Positions 1-10,099 of a DNA stretch of 13,086 nt are shown here, one piece after another (the first letter of the stretch is position 1; each line of letters begins with the position of its first letter). The translations under genes were made by a program, and so were the position numbers. Below the pieces are notes generated by a model. The model was not told where the DNA came from. It made no database searches and saw only the letters and a program-made list of their open reading frames with translations. The DNA is from Elusimicrobia bacterium RIFOXYB2_FULL_49_7 (GTDB lineage: Bacteria > Fibrobacterota > OXYB2-FULL-49-7): positions 587-13,672 of the forward strand of contig MGVN01000020.1 in NCBI GenBank assembly GCA_001800515.1. Reading direction: 5' to 3'.

Positions 1-793
1 AGGATTTTGCCGTACACATCACGCAGCATATAGCCGCAGGAACCGCAGCTGGTAACGATAGTGTCAACGCCGTATCCTTTCAGTATCTCCAGGTTTCGAC
101 GCGCTACTTTTTGGGCTCCCTCCCGATAGCCGGCAGCGTAGATGGGCATGCCGCAGCAGCCGATATCCGGCACAATGACATCATTGCCGTTCCGGAGCAG
201 GGTTTCAATAACCGCGCTGCCCAATTTCACCAAACTCAACGAAGCGGAGCAACCCGGAAAATAGATTACCTTGCGTTTATTTTCCGGTAAGCGGATATAA
301 TAAGGATAAAGATCCCGAAGGGTCTTTTTCGGCGTGTCCGGCAACTGCCGCTTGGGATCGATCCCCGCTTTTTCCAGCATCCTGCGGAAGCGGGCAAGGA
401 ACCCTATTTTTTCAGCGGTACGCAGGGAAATTCCCATCATTTTAATACCCCATTCCAGGGGCCGTTTTCGGCTGACGATATGATTCAGAATGAAATCCTC
501 GATAAAACCGGATTCTTTATCCAGAATAGCCTCGCGCGTGGGGACAATAATTTCCTCAATGTCCACATTATTCGGACAATGCTCCTTGCATCGGAGACAG
601 AGGAGGCAGGTGGAGAGCGCTTTTTTTAGGGCAGGCGTTACGGAAAGCAGGGCAGCCGCATGTTTTGAAGAGAGATGGACGCGTCCCCGTGTGCAGGAGA
701 TTTCATTGGTTTCCTGAAGAAAAGTGGGACATACCGTGCGGCATTTACCGCATTTGGAACAGAGCGTACTTTTTTCAATAATGCTTTTTTGCT

Positions 794-797
<4 letters not shown>
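1..797 (-). CDS. glcF: Glycolate oxidase iron-sulfur subunit GlcF-like (partial, 3' end beyond window)
   Basis: Reading the minus strand from ATG at 797 gives 265 open codons up to the window edge, so the C-terminus is missing. Two ferredoxin-type 4Fe-4S motifs are visible: CSKCGKCRTVCP (Cys 13, 16, 19, 23) and CLLCLRCKEHCP (Cys 64, 67, 70, 74). A CCG-type domain follows, with FPGC at 180-183, CCGMP at 214-218 and SCGSC at 250-254. This order (double 4Fe-4S, then CCG/heterodisulfide-reductase-like cysteine domain) is that of GlcF/LutA-type electron-transfer subunits, which pass electrons from the flavin subunits to the membrane quinone pool. The start codon overlaps the stop of the upstream GlcE-like gene in an ATGA (794-797), implying translational coupling. 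Family GlcF is about 400 residues, so roughly a third is outside the window. Substrate (glycolate or D-lactate) cannot be told from sequence. Confidence 0.93.
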
Positions 798-3747
<2,950 letters not shown>

Positions 3748-3755
3748 GCCTCCAA

Positions 3756-3783
3756 AATATAAATCTGCATCCGACAGGAGCAA
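3756..3783 (-). promoter_or_regulatory. Possible sigma-70-like promoter for the glcD operon
   Basis: On the minus strand, TTGCTC (3783-3778), a 16-base spacer and TATATT (3761-3756) resemble -35 and -10 boxes. The -10 lies only 8 bases from ATG 3747, so transcription would begin at or very near the start codon, giving a leaderless or near-leaderless message. A second weaker pair further upstream (TTGAAG, 17 bases, TAAAAA, around 3817-3846) would give an ordinary leader. The match is by eye only; the 126-base region between the two divergent starts (3748-3873) must hold promoters for both directions but no strong operator dyad is visible. Confidence 0.25.
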
Positions 3784-3863
3784 TGAAAGCAACATTCATT
3801 TGCGCGATCCACCGACTTTTTTTTATTTTCTACCCGCTCACCCTTCAAAATGGAAATGTCAGC

Positions 3864-3867
3864 GGAG
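3864..3867 (+). promoter_or_regulatory. Ribosome binding site deciding the mutase start
   Basis: GGAG sits six bases before ATG 3874. The upstream in-frame ATG at 3850 has no comparable purine-rich site, and the conserved family N-terminus (PYIFREYDIRG) begins immediately after the second ATG, so 3874 is the better start. Confidence 0.6.
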
Positions 3868-3873
3868 CATAAA

Positions 3874-5232
3874 ATGGATCCATATATTTTCAGAGAATAT
3901 GATATTCGAGGCCGGGTGGGTAAAGACCTGACTGATGAAACCGTTGATCTTATTGGAAAAGGATTTTCCGTCTACCTGATTGAAAGAGGCGTAAAACGTA
4001 TTTCCATTGGCGGTGATGTCAGACTTTCTTCCGCCCGATTCGTCGATATTTTATGCCGATCCGTTACCGGGTGCGGCATTGATGTTGTTCAAATCGGCAC
4101 TATTCCTACGCCGGTTTCTTATTTCAGCCTTTTCCATCTTGATGTGGGCGGCTCTATTATGGTCACCGGCAGCCATAATCCGGCTGAATTCAATGGTTTC
4201 AAATTAGGGGTTGGAGAAACCACTATTTACGGCGATGAAATCCGAAAAGTCAGGGATCTTATCCAAAAAGGTGTTTTTTCTGTTGGTGTCGGGAAAATTG
4301 TAACTTACGATATTATAAGCCCCTATCTGGATTATCTGAAGAAACAGTTTATGTTCTCGAAACGACTCAAGATTGTTGTGGATGCCGGTAATGGGGCTGC
4401 TGCTTTGTTTGTGCCATCGCTTTTAAAAGCATTAGGGCATGATATTGTTGAACTCTATTGTACCGTGGACGGCCATTTTCCCAATCATCATCCGGATCCG
4501 ACCGTTGAAGAAAATCTGACGGATTTAAAACGAAAAGTGGTTGAGACCGGAGCAGATATCGGCGTAGCGTATGACGGCGATGCGGATCGAATAGGGGTGG
4601 TGGATGACGAAGGGCGAGTGCTCTGGGGGGATTATCTATTGCTGCTCTATGCTCAGGATATTCTGCGGAAAACACCGGGTCAGAAAATTATTTTTGAGGT
4701 CAAATGTTCACAAGGGCTGGTGGAAGGGATTGAACAGGCCGGCGGAGAGCCTGTCATGTGGAAAACGGGTCATTCTCTTCTGAAAAGCAAAATGAAGGAA
4801 ACCCATGCGCCGCTTGCCGGGGAGATGAGCGGTCACATGTTTTTCGCGGACCGTTATTTCGGATATGATGACGCCATTTATGCCACCCTTCGATTAATGG
4901 AAATCCTGATCCGAGAAGAAAAGCCGCTTTCCATCCTTCGACGCGCTCTGCCGCAATATCATTCCACGCCTGAAATGCGTGTGGAATGTAAAGATGATGA
5001 GGAGAAATTTAAGATTGCCCGGCAGGCGATTGACTATTTCAGCGCGCATTACAAAGCATTGACCATTGATGGTGTTCGCATCCTTTTTGGGGATGGATGG
5101 GGGCTTATTCGTGCATCGAATACCCAACCCATTCTGGTTCTCCGATTCGAAGCCAAAACCCCGGAACGGCTTGCGGAAATCCGTCAATTGGTCATCGGCA
5201 AACTGAAGGAATTCGGGAATGTCAGTGTATAG
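3874..5232 (+). CDS. Phosphomannomutase/phosphoglucomutase (alpha-D-phosphohexomutase)
   Basis: A 452-residue alpha-D-phosphohexomutase of the AlgC/ManB type that interconverts hexose 6-phosphate and hexose 1-phosphate, feeding GDP-mannose or UDP-glucose synthesis for surface polysaccharide. Landmarks: N-terminal FREYDIRG, active-site TGSHNP with the phosphoserine at about residue 100, Mg2+-binding DGDADR (234-239), sugar-binding GEMSGH (316-321) and C-terminal phosphate-binding RASNTQP. All catalytic motifs are intact and the length is normal, so it should be active; mannose versus glucose preference cannot be decided by eye. It is divergent from glcD and lies 27 bases upstream of the QueC-like gene. 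The exopolysaccharide genes that start 3.3 kb downstream are a natural consumer of its product, but the housekeeping genes in between mean that link is inference. Confidence 0.96.
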   Translation: MDPYIFREYDIRGRVGKDLTDETVDLIGKGFSVYLIERGVKRISIGGDVRLSSARFVDILCRSVTGCGIDVVQIGTIPTPVSYFSLFHLDVGGSIMVTGSHNPAEFNGFKLGVGETTIYGDEIRKVRDLIQKGVFSVGVGKIVTYDIISPYLDYLKKQFMFSKRLKIVVDAGNGAAALFVPSLLKALGHDIVELYCTVDGHFPNHHPDPTVEENLTDLKRKVVETGADIGVAYDGDADRIGVVDDEGRVLWGDYLLLLYAQDILRKTPGQKIIFEVKCSQGLVEGIEQAGGEPVMWKTGHSLLKSKMKETHAPLAGEMSGHMFFADRYFGYDDAIYATLRLMEILIREEKPLSILRRALPQYHSTPEMRVECKDDEEKFKIARQAIDYFSAHYKALTIDGVRILFGDGWGLIRASNTQPILVLRFEAKTPERLAEIRQLVIGKLKEFGNVSV

Positions 5233-5259
5233 GGAAAATTTAGACAAAGGGCCCATCTC

Positions 5260-5943
5260 ATGAAAAAGAAAAATGCGGTCGTCGTGGTCAGTGGCGGTAT
5301 CAACAGCTGCCTTCTTACCGCCATGGTGGCGGAAAAATTCAACCCGCTTTTTCTCCATGTGAGTTTCGGGCAGAAGGTTGAAAAACGCGAATTGAAATCC
5401 TTCAAGGATCTGGCGGTCCATTTTAAAATCAAGAAAAGGCTTATTGCGTCCATTAAATTTCTAAAGGAAATCGGCGGTTCCAGTCTGACTGATAGGAACA
5501 TCAATATTTCGATTTCTGGAATGTCAAACCGCAAGGTGCCCACCTCCTATGTCTCTTTTCTGAATACTCATCTTATTGCCATTGCCGTTTCCTGGGCGGA
5601 AGTCATGGGCGTGAATCAGGTCTTTTTTGGGGCCAATGAAACCGATGAATTAAGCTATCCCGATTGTAACCGTCAATACTTCCAACAATACAATAAGCTG
5701 ATTGCTCTGGGCACAAAAACGGAATCTAAAATCCTGCTTGAAACGCCGCTTGTGGGTATGAAAAAGCACGATATCATCAAAAAAGCAACGGAACTGAAGT
5801 TGCCGCTCCATAGTACCTGGTCCTGCTATAAAAACAATGATATTGCATGCGGAGAGTGTGATGCCTGCATGCGCCGGTTAATCGGGTTTAAAAAAGCCAA
5901 GCTCTACGATCCTCTTGAATACATGGTCTATCCAAAGATATAG
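5260..5943 (+). CDS. queC: Divergent QueC-like (7-cyano-7-deazaguanine synthase) PP-loop protein
   Basis: A 227-residue protein matching QueC along its whole length. QueC turns 7-carboxy-7-deazaguanine into preQ0 using ATP and ammonia, in the queuosine pathway. Matching segments are the PP-loop at 10-16, HVSFGQK (33-39), GANETDELSYPDC (124-136), LETPLVGMKK (160-169) and the zinc site Cys 189, 197, 200 and 203 (SCY ... CGECDAC), followed by RRLIGF. Two key sites differ from typical QueC: the PP-loop SGGxDS reads SGGINS (Asp to Asn at residue 15), and the VPGRN-type segment reads SYVSFLN (96-102). It may be a QueC with relaxed motifs or a paralogue with a changed reaction. No other queuosine gene is in the window. 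A modest AAAGGG lies 8 bases before the ATG. Confidence 0.82.
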   Translation: MKKKNAVVVVSGGINSCLLTAMVAEKFNPLFLHVSFGQKVEKRELKSFKDLAVHFKIKKRLIASIKFLKEIGGSSLTDRNINISISGMSNRKVPTSYVSFLNTHLIAIAVSWAEVMGVNQVFFGANETDELSYPDCNRQYFQQYNKLIALGTKTESKILLETPLVGMKKHDIIKKATELKLPLHSTWSCYKNNDIACGECDACMRRLIGFKKAKLYDPLEYMVYPKI

Positions 5944-5987
5944 TCTCTCATTCGATAACTCTTTGTTTTTAATTGCGAAGTATTGTT

Positions 5988-6017
5988 TTGCCTTGAGTGG
6001 TACTTTACTATTATATT
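5988..6017 (+). promoter_or_regulatory. Possible sigma-70-like promoter upstream of der
   Basis: The 98-base gap between the QueC-like gene and der is AT-rich and contains TTGCCT (5988-5993), an 18-base spacer and TATATT (6012-6017). A start near 6024 would leave a leader of about 18 bases before ATG 6042. No hairpin terminator for the upstream gene is visible in the gap. Pattern match by eye only. Confidence 0.3.
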
Positions 6018-6041
6018 TTCTTCCCTTTAATCTGGAATTAC

Positions 6042-7403
6042 ATGAAAAAAGAAATGCTGCCGATTGTCGCCTTGGTGGGTCGCCCTAATGTTGGAAAATC
6101 ATCACTTTTTAACCGCCTTTTAAAAAGAAAGATAGCCATTACCAGTGATATCAGCGGAACGACTCGTGACCGCAACTATCAGGCAATGGAATGGAATCAT
6201 AAGCATTTTCTGGTGGCTGATACGGGGGGATTATTGCCCGGTGAAAAAGAAAAGGTCGTTGGATTTATCCGGCAGCAGGTATTAAAGACCGCTGAAGAGG
6301 CGGAGCTGATTCTACTGATTGTGGATGCACAGACCGGTCCCACGGATTTGGATTTGGCGGTGGCCAGGGAACTGAAAAGATACCGGCATAAACTGCTGCT
6401 CGTGGCGAACAAGGCGGACAATGAGTCGTTACAGTCCGAATGCTACCGGTTCCTGCAATTGGGGCTCGGAGAATCCTTTCCGGTGTCTGCCACACACGGT
6501 ATTGGTGCTGCGGATTTGCTTGATGTCATTGCCGAAAAAATGCCTCAAATGTCCGAAGTCGTTCCGGTTCCCATCATCCGAATCGCACTCCTCGGCCGGC
6601 CCAATTCCGGAAAATCTACGTTGGTCAATGCGCTTACCGGGCAGGAAAATGCCATGACCGATGACCGGCCGGGCACCACACGCGATTCAGTTGACACGAT
6701 ATTGGATTTCAACGGCAAACGTTTTTGCCTCATTGATACCGCAGGTTTGCGCAAAGCGGCCAAGACAAAAGAGGACATTGAATTCTATTCCATACTCCGT
6801 ACGGAACAAAGCCTGGAACGGTGCGATATTGCCGCCGTTTTGGTGGACATGGAAAAAGGGGTGGAAGAACAGGATGTCAATGTCATGCAAATGGCCATTC
6901 GAAGAGGCAAGGGGCTATTTGTGGTCCTGAATAAATGGGACACTGTCGAAAAAGATTCCCATACTTTCGATAAATTAGTGAAAGAATTGGACTATCAGGC
7001 CGCGTTCCTGGCCCATTATCCTAAAATCGCCGTTTCCGCCCTGACCAAACTCCGGGCCACCCGCGTCCTGGATATGGCCTGCCAAATACACGACCACCTT
7101 TTCCATCGTTTCGACCAGAATGAGTTGGAGAATTTTTTAACGGACACGGCTTTACGCCATCCTCATCCTATGGTTTTCGGGAAAACCGTCTCTTTTTATT
7201 CCATTCTGCAGCGGGAGAATCCGCCGCCCTTTTTTGACATTACGACGTCTCATCCGAAAGATATCCGTGAAAACTATGAGCGTTATCTTGAAAACAAGTT
7301 TTATGAGCATTTCAACTGTTTGGGGTGCCCCATCCGATTCCGCTATATGCGAAAAAAGAAAAGGGGAATGCGGCCTTTAAACCTCATTGCAGAGAAAGAA
7401 TAG
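6042..7403 (+). CDS. der: Ribosome biogenesis GTPase Der (EngA), tandem G domains
   Basis: A 453-residue Der GTPase acting in 50S subunit assembly. The first G domain has GRPNVGKS (13-20), DTGG (60-63) and NKAD (123-126); the second has GRPNSGKS (185-192), DTAG (232-235) and NKWD (297-300); a KH-like domain follows to the end, with a basic RKKKRGMRP tail. Two tandem G domains plus KH is unique to Der. The frame extends upstream to a GTG at 5997, but those 15 residues are hydrophobic and not family-like; ATG 6042 places the first P-loop at the expected position. ATG 6054 is an alternative. Only one base separates it from plsY, a pairing seen in several bacterial groups. Confidence 0.97.
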   Translation: MKKEMLPIVALVGRPNVGKSSLFNRLLKRKIAITSDISGTTRDRNYQAMEWNHKHFLVADTGGLLPGEKEKVVGFIRQQVLKTAEEAELILLIVDAQTGPTDLDLAVARELKRYRHKLLLVANKADNESLQSECYRFLQLGLGESFPVSATHGIGAADLLDVIAEKMPQMSEVVPVPIIRIALLGRPNSGKSTLVNALTGQENAMTDDRPGTTRDSVDTILDFNGKRFCLIDTAGLRKAAKTKEDIEFYSILRTEQSLERCDIAAVLVDMEKGVEEQDVNVMQMAIRRGKGLFVVLNKWDTVEKDSHTFDKLVKELDYQAAFLAHYPKIAVSALTKLRATRVLDMACQIHDHLFHRFDQNELENFLTDTALRHPHPMVFGKTVSFYSILQRENPPPFFDITTSHPKDIRENYERYLENKFYEHFNCLGCPIRFRYMRKKKRGMRPLNLIAEKE

Positions 7404-7404
7404 A

Positions 7405-8034
7405 ATGGAGTGGCATATCTTTGCGGTCTTTATGCTGATTTATTTGGTCGGCTCTTTTCCCACAAGCATTCTCACCTGTCGATTGTTGAAAGGCATCGAT
7501 ATTCGAGCGCATGGCTCAGGCAATGCCGGCGCCACAAACGTCTATCGTATCATGGGATTCAAGGTAGCGCTCTTTGTCCTGATTGTTGATGCGTTAAAAG
7601 GTGTTTTTGGTGTTTTGGCTCCCGGTTGGTTTTTATCGGCTGCCCCTTTGTGGCAGGCCATGGCCGGTGGATTGACGGCAATTTTAGGCCATGTTTTTAC
7701 TGTTTTCGCCCGTTTCAAAGGCGGGAAAGGGGTGGGAACAGCGCTTGGGGTTTTTGCTGCACTGCTTCCCGGGCCAACGGCTGTGGCTTTTGCGATTTGG
7801 ATTCTGGTGCTTCTTCTGACCCGCATTGTTTCTGCGGCGTCTATGTGCGCGGGAATGGCTTTGGCGTTTTCAGCCGGACTATTTTTTCATATAGGCTATG
7901 TCTCTTCATTTTCCTTGGTCTGTTTTGCGGGACTGATTGCCGTCCTCATCATAGTGACGCATCGTTCGAATATCCGCCGGTTGCTGAATGGTACGGAAAA
8001 CAAGATTCAATTCCGTCGTTCTTCCAACCCATGA
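7405..8034 (+). CDS. plsY: Acyl-phosphate:glycerol-3-phosphate acyltransferase PlsY
   Basis: A 209-residue polytopic inner-membrane protein that transfers an acyl group from acyl-phosphate to glycerol-3-phosphate, making lysophosphatidic acid, the first step of phospholipid synthesis (partner PlsX). The three conserved cytoplasmic-loop motifs are present: GSGNAGATNVYR (37-48), FKGGKGVGTALG (104-115) and HRSNIRRLLNGTE (186-198). About five hydrophobic segments are visible (approximately 5-22, 53-73, 84-101, 115-138, 143-183, the last likely holding two). ATG 7405 lies right after the der stop; an upstream TTG in frame would only add residues inside der. It is probably co-transcribed with der and the MerR-type gene. 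Confidence 0.97.
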   Translation: MEWHIFAVFMLIYLVGSFPTSILTCRLLKGIDIRAHGSGNAGATNVYRIMGFKVALFVLIVDALKGVFGVLAPGWFLSAAPLWQAMAGGLTAILGHVFTVFARFKGGKGVGTALGVFAALLPGPTAVAFAIWILVLLLTRIVSAASMCAGMALAFSAGLFFHIGYVSSFSLVCFAGLIAVLIIVTHRSNIRRLLNGTENKIQFRRSSNP

Positions 8035-8050
8035 TTAACGGGGAGTTTGT

Positions 8051-8416
8051 ATGAAGTTATCAGAAGGGAAAATATACCATTCCATCAGCGAGGTTTGTTC
8101 TGAGGTGGGGCTGGAACCGCATGTTTTGCGGTACTGGGAGACTGAATTCCCAAGCCTTAATCCAAAAAAGAATCGGGCAGGTAATCGGGCTTATCGAAAA
8201 CGGGATATCGAGCTCATTAAGTACATTAAAAATTTGTTGTACGATAAGCAGTATACCATTCAAGGTGCCAAGAAGGTATTGGTTTTGCAGCGCGATGCCA
8301 TTCCATTGGAAACAAAGGCGTTTCCCCAGGAGAAGCCTATTCCGGATAAAAGTGAAATCATGCGTATCATTCGGGAAAAATTGATTCAGCTTAAGAAGGA
8401 AATGGACGATAAATAA
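8051..8416 (+). CDS. MerR-family DNA-binding regulator
   Basis: A 121-residue protein with a MerR-type winged helix-turn-helix at the N-terminus: YHSISEVCSEVGL (helices 1-2), the HVLRYWETEFP recognition segment, and a wing with NRAGNRAYRKRDIELI, then a helix covering YTIQGAKKVL. The C-terminal part is short, charged and helical, with no cysteine-rich or large effector domain, so no metal or drug ligand can be suggested. This compact type is common as a stand-alone gene near housekeeping genes in deltaproteobacteria and relatives. A strong GGGGAG (8040-8045) lies five bases before the ATG, and the gap from plsY is 16 bases. It sits directly upstream of the exopolysaccharide promoter and may act on it; that is inference. 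Confidence 0.93.
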   Translation: MKLSEGKIYHSISEVCSEVGLEPHVLRYWETEFPSLNPKKNRAGNRAYRKRDIELIKYIKNLLYDKQYTIQGAKKVLVLQRDAIPLETKAFPQEKPIPDKSEIMRIIREKLIQLKKEMDDK

Positions 8417-8465
8417 TTGTATTGAACCAAAATAAAATGAATTCAACTCCATTGCGCCTTTTTTA

Positions 8466-8494
8466 TTGGCTTTTTTCGTTTTATATTTTATATT
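8466..8494 (+). promoter_or_regulatory. Probable sigma-70-like promoter of the polysaccharide export operon
   Basis: In the 102-base gap after the MerR-type gene, TTGGCT (8466-8471), a 17-base T-rich spacer and TATATT (8489-8494) give a good sigma-70-type match with ideal spacing. Transcription would begin near 8501, leaving a leader of only about 18 bases and no obvious Shine-Dalgarno before ATG 8519. No rho-independent hairpin is visible in the gap, so read-through from merR is also possible. The position fits a promoter for the Wza-like / MinD-like / Wzc-like operon. Confidence 0.45.
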
Positions 8495-8518
8495 GTAAAC
8501 CCGGTACGTTTTGTTAAA

Positions 8519-9160
8519 ATGAAAAAAATCAACTTGATTGTATTATTTCTATTGGTTTTGAGCAATGTCGTTTTGTCTGCAGAACGTACGGAGTATATTC
8601 TGCGACCTGGGGATGTCATAGGCATCAAGGTCATTGAGCATGATGAATTCTCCCAGACTTCCCGTATCCGTCCGGATGGACTTATTAATTACCCGGTACT
8701 TGGGGAAATCGAAGTGGCGGGTCTGACCACCCAGCAACTTGTTAAAGTCATGGAAGAGAAGCTGGCTCCTTATGTTAATAATGTCGTGGTTTCAATAGGT
8801 ATTGAACAATACTTCTCAAACAAGATTTATATCCTGGGTGCTGTCCAACGTTCGGGTGAATATCAGATTTATGAACCCTTGGATGTGCTGAAGGCCCTTA
8901 CGGTATCCGGAGGATTAAGCAGCCCCCGTACGCGCTATATGAAAATCATTCGTTCCAATGGGGATATCTCGGTTATCGATCTGAATGTGGTGCTTGAACA
9001 AAAAGGAGCGACACAGGAGATCACCTATCTTCTCTATCCCGGTGATACGATGTTTGTCCCGGAAAAATTGTCCGTCAACTGGGCGCTTCTCGCCACAGTA
9101 TTGACCGTTATTAACTTATCTGTTACGGTATCGCTGACGCTCATGAACCTGGGCGGATAG
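8519..9160 (+). CDS. Polysaccharide export protein (Wza/BexD-like, Poly_export + SLBB)
   Basis: A 213-residue secreted protein with a Sec signal peptide (1-21: MKK, hydrophobic core, cleavage likely after LSA), a polysaccharide-export domain at about 24-95 (YILRPGDVIGIKV; RPDGLINYPVLGEIEVAGLT) and an SLBB-type beta-grasp domain at about 102-150 (KIYILGAVQRSGEYQI; VSGGLSSPRT). It should form or gate the export channel for an exopolysaccharide or capsule. Unlike E. coli Wza (about 380 residues, lipoprotein) it has no lipobox cysteine and just one SLBB unit, and it ends in a hydrophobic segment at 187-209 that could be a membrane helix. It is the first gene after the probable promoter and is 7 bases from the MinD-like gene, with the co-polymerase/kinase next, the usual exporter-kinase pairing. 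Confidence 0.92.
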   Translation: MKKINLIVLFLLVLSNVVLSAERTEYILRPGDVIGIKVIEHDEFSQTSRIRPDGLINYPVLGEIEVAGLTTQQLVKVMEEKLAPYVNNVVVSIGIEQYFSNKIYILGAVQRSGEYQIYEPLDVLKALTVSGGLSSPRTRYMKIIRSNGDISVIDLNVVLEQKGATQEITYLLYPGDTMFVPEKLSVNWALLATVLTVINLSVTVSLTLMNLGG

Positions 9161-9167
9161 CCGTTCC

Positions 9168-10094
9168 ATGAAGAAAAATCCTTCCTCCATTCTACGGCGG
9201 ACCCGCATAATAACAGTGGGTGGCGGTAAGGGTGGGGTCGGTAAAAGTATCATTGCTTCCGGTTTAGCCGGAGAAATCGGCGCACTCGGCCGAAATGTCA
9301 TCTTGGTGGATGGCGACCTCAGCGGTGCGAACCTCCACCTTACCATGGGTATCCGGTATCCGGAACGCACTCTTAATGATTTCATGCTTGGCATCTATTC
9401 CGAAGTGGAGGATGTGGTTCTGCCAACGCCGCTTCAGAATGTTTCCCTGATTTCCGGGGCCAGCGGTATTTATGAGTTGGCGAACCCCCGTTTTATGCAT
9501 AAACAAAAATTGGTCGCTTCTCTGCTCCGGTTGAAGGCGGATTATCTTATTATTGATGTGGGAGCCGGTTCCGATGAAGATAATACCGATTTTTTCTCTT
9601 TATCGGAACAGGGGATCACTGTCATTACCAATGAACCGACCTCCGTAGAAAATGCCTATGGTTTCTTGAAGAACGGGATTATCCGAAAGATGCTGTCCAT
9701 GTTTTCTGCCCGTCAAGATATCCGGGATATCATCATGCGATATGCCAATCCCCGACGTCATGGTTTTCACCGCCTGGCCCAGATTGCGGACCGGATTGCG
9801 GAAATCGACAAACAGGCCGGAAAAGAGGTCAAGGTGATGCTCATGAGGTATCATCCCCGTATTGTGGTCAACATGGTCAAAGAGGCGGGCGACGTAACGG
9901 TACACGAAAGTTTCCGGCAGATTGCACGAAAGTATCTTGATATTGAGATGACGTATCTCGGTTATGTGATGTATGATGACACCGTAAAAAAGAGCATTCG
10001 GCAGCTCCGTCCGTTGCATGAATTTCCCGACAGTCCGGCAGTGGGGTGTCTCAAGGCGGTGGCACGCAATATTCTGGCGCTCGAGGAGGTATAA
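9168..10094 (+). CDS. MinD/ParA-type P-loop ATPase (FlhG-like)
   Basis: A 308-residue ATPase of the MinD/ParA deviant-Walker class. It has Walker A GGGKGGVGKS (18-27) with signature Lys 21, Walker A' LVDGDLSGANLH with Asp 48, Walker B LIIDVGAG with Asp 130, and NEPTSVENAYGF at the nucleotide/dimer region. The C-terminal half (about 180-308) is long and helical and matches the MinD/FlhG-like family found in deltaproteobacteria. I see no clear C-terminal amphipathic membrane-targeting helix like that of MinD, and no flagellar or min genes are nearby, so cell division or flagellar placement is unlikely. Between the exporter and the tyrosine kinase it may position or regulate the polysaccharide machine; that role is inference. 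It is distinct from the BY-kinase ATPase domain in the next gene. Confidence 0.9.
   Translation: MKKNPSSILRRTRIITVGGGKGGVGKSIIASGLAGEIGALGRNVILVDGDLSGANLHLTMGIRYPERTLNDFMLGIYSEVEDVVLPTPLQNVSLISGASGIYELANPRFMHKQKLVASLLRLKADYLIIDVGAGSDEDNTDFFSLSEQGITVITNEPTSVENAYGFLKNGIIRKMLSMFSARQDIRDIIMRYANPRRHGFHRLAQIADRIAEIDKQAGKEVKVMLMRYHPRIVVNMVKEAGDVTVHESFRQIARKYLDIEMTYLGYVMYDDTVKKSIRQLRPLHEFPDSPAVGCLKAVARNILALEEV
10083..10089 (+). promoter_or_regulatory. Shine-Dalgarno of the Wzc-like gene
   Basis: GAGGAGG lies inside the last codons of the MinD-like gene, ten bases before ATG 10100. It supports 10100 rather than the upstream in-frame alternative start at 10046, whose extra 18 residues overlap the MinD-like gene and are low in family-like features. 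Confidence 0.6.
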
Positions 10095-10099
10095 AGCGC

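Noticed and set aside
4894..5421. Minus-strand frame of 175 codons over the mutase/QueC-like junction
   Set aside because: Covers conserved C-terminal mutase motifs and the PP-loop region on the other strand; no independent support.
8424..8450. Possible hairpin after the MerR-type gene (TTGAA ... TTCAA)
   Set aside because: Five-base AT-rich stem with a large loop and no adjoining U-tract; not a credible terminator.
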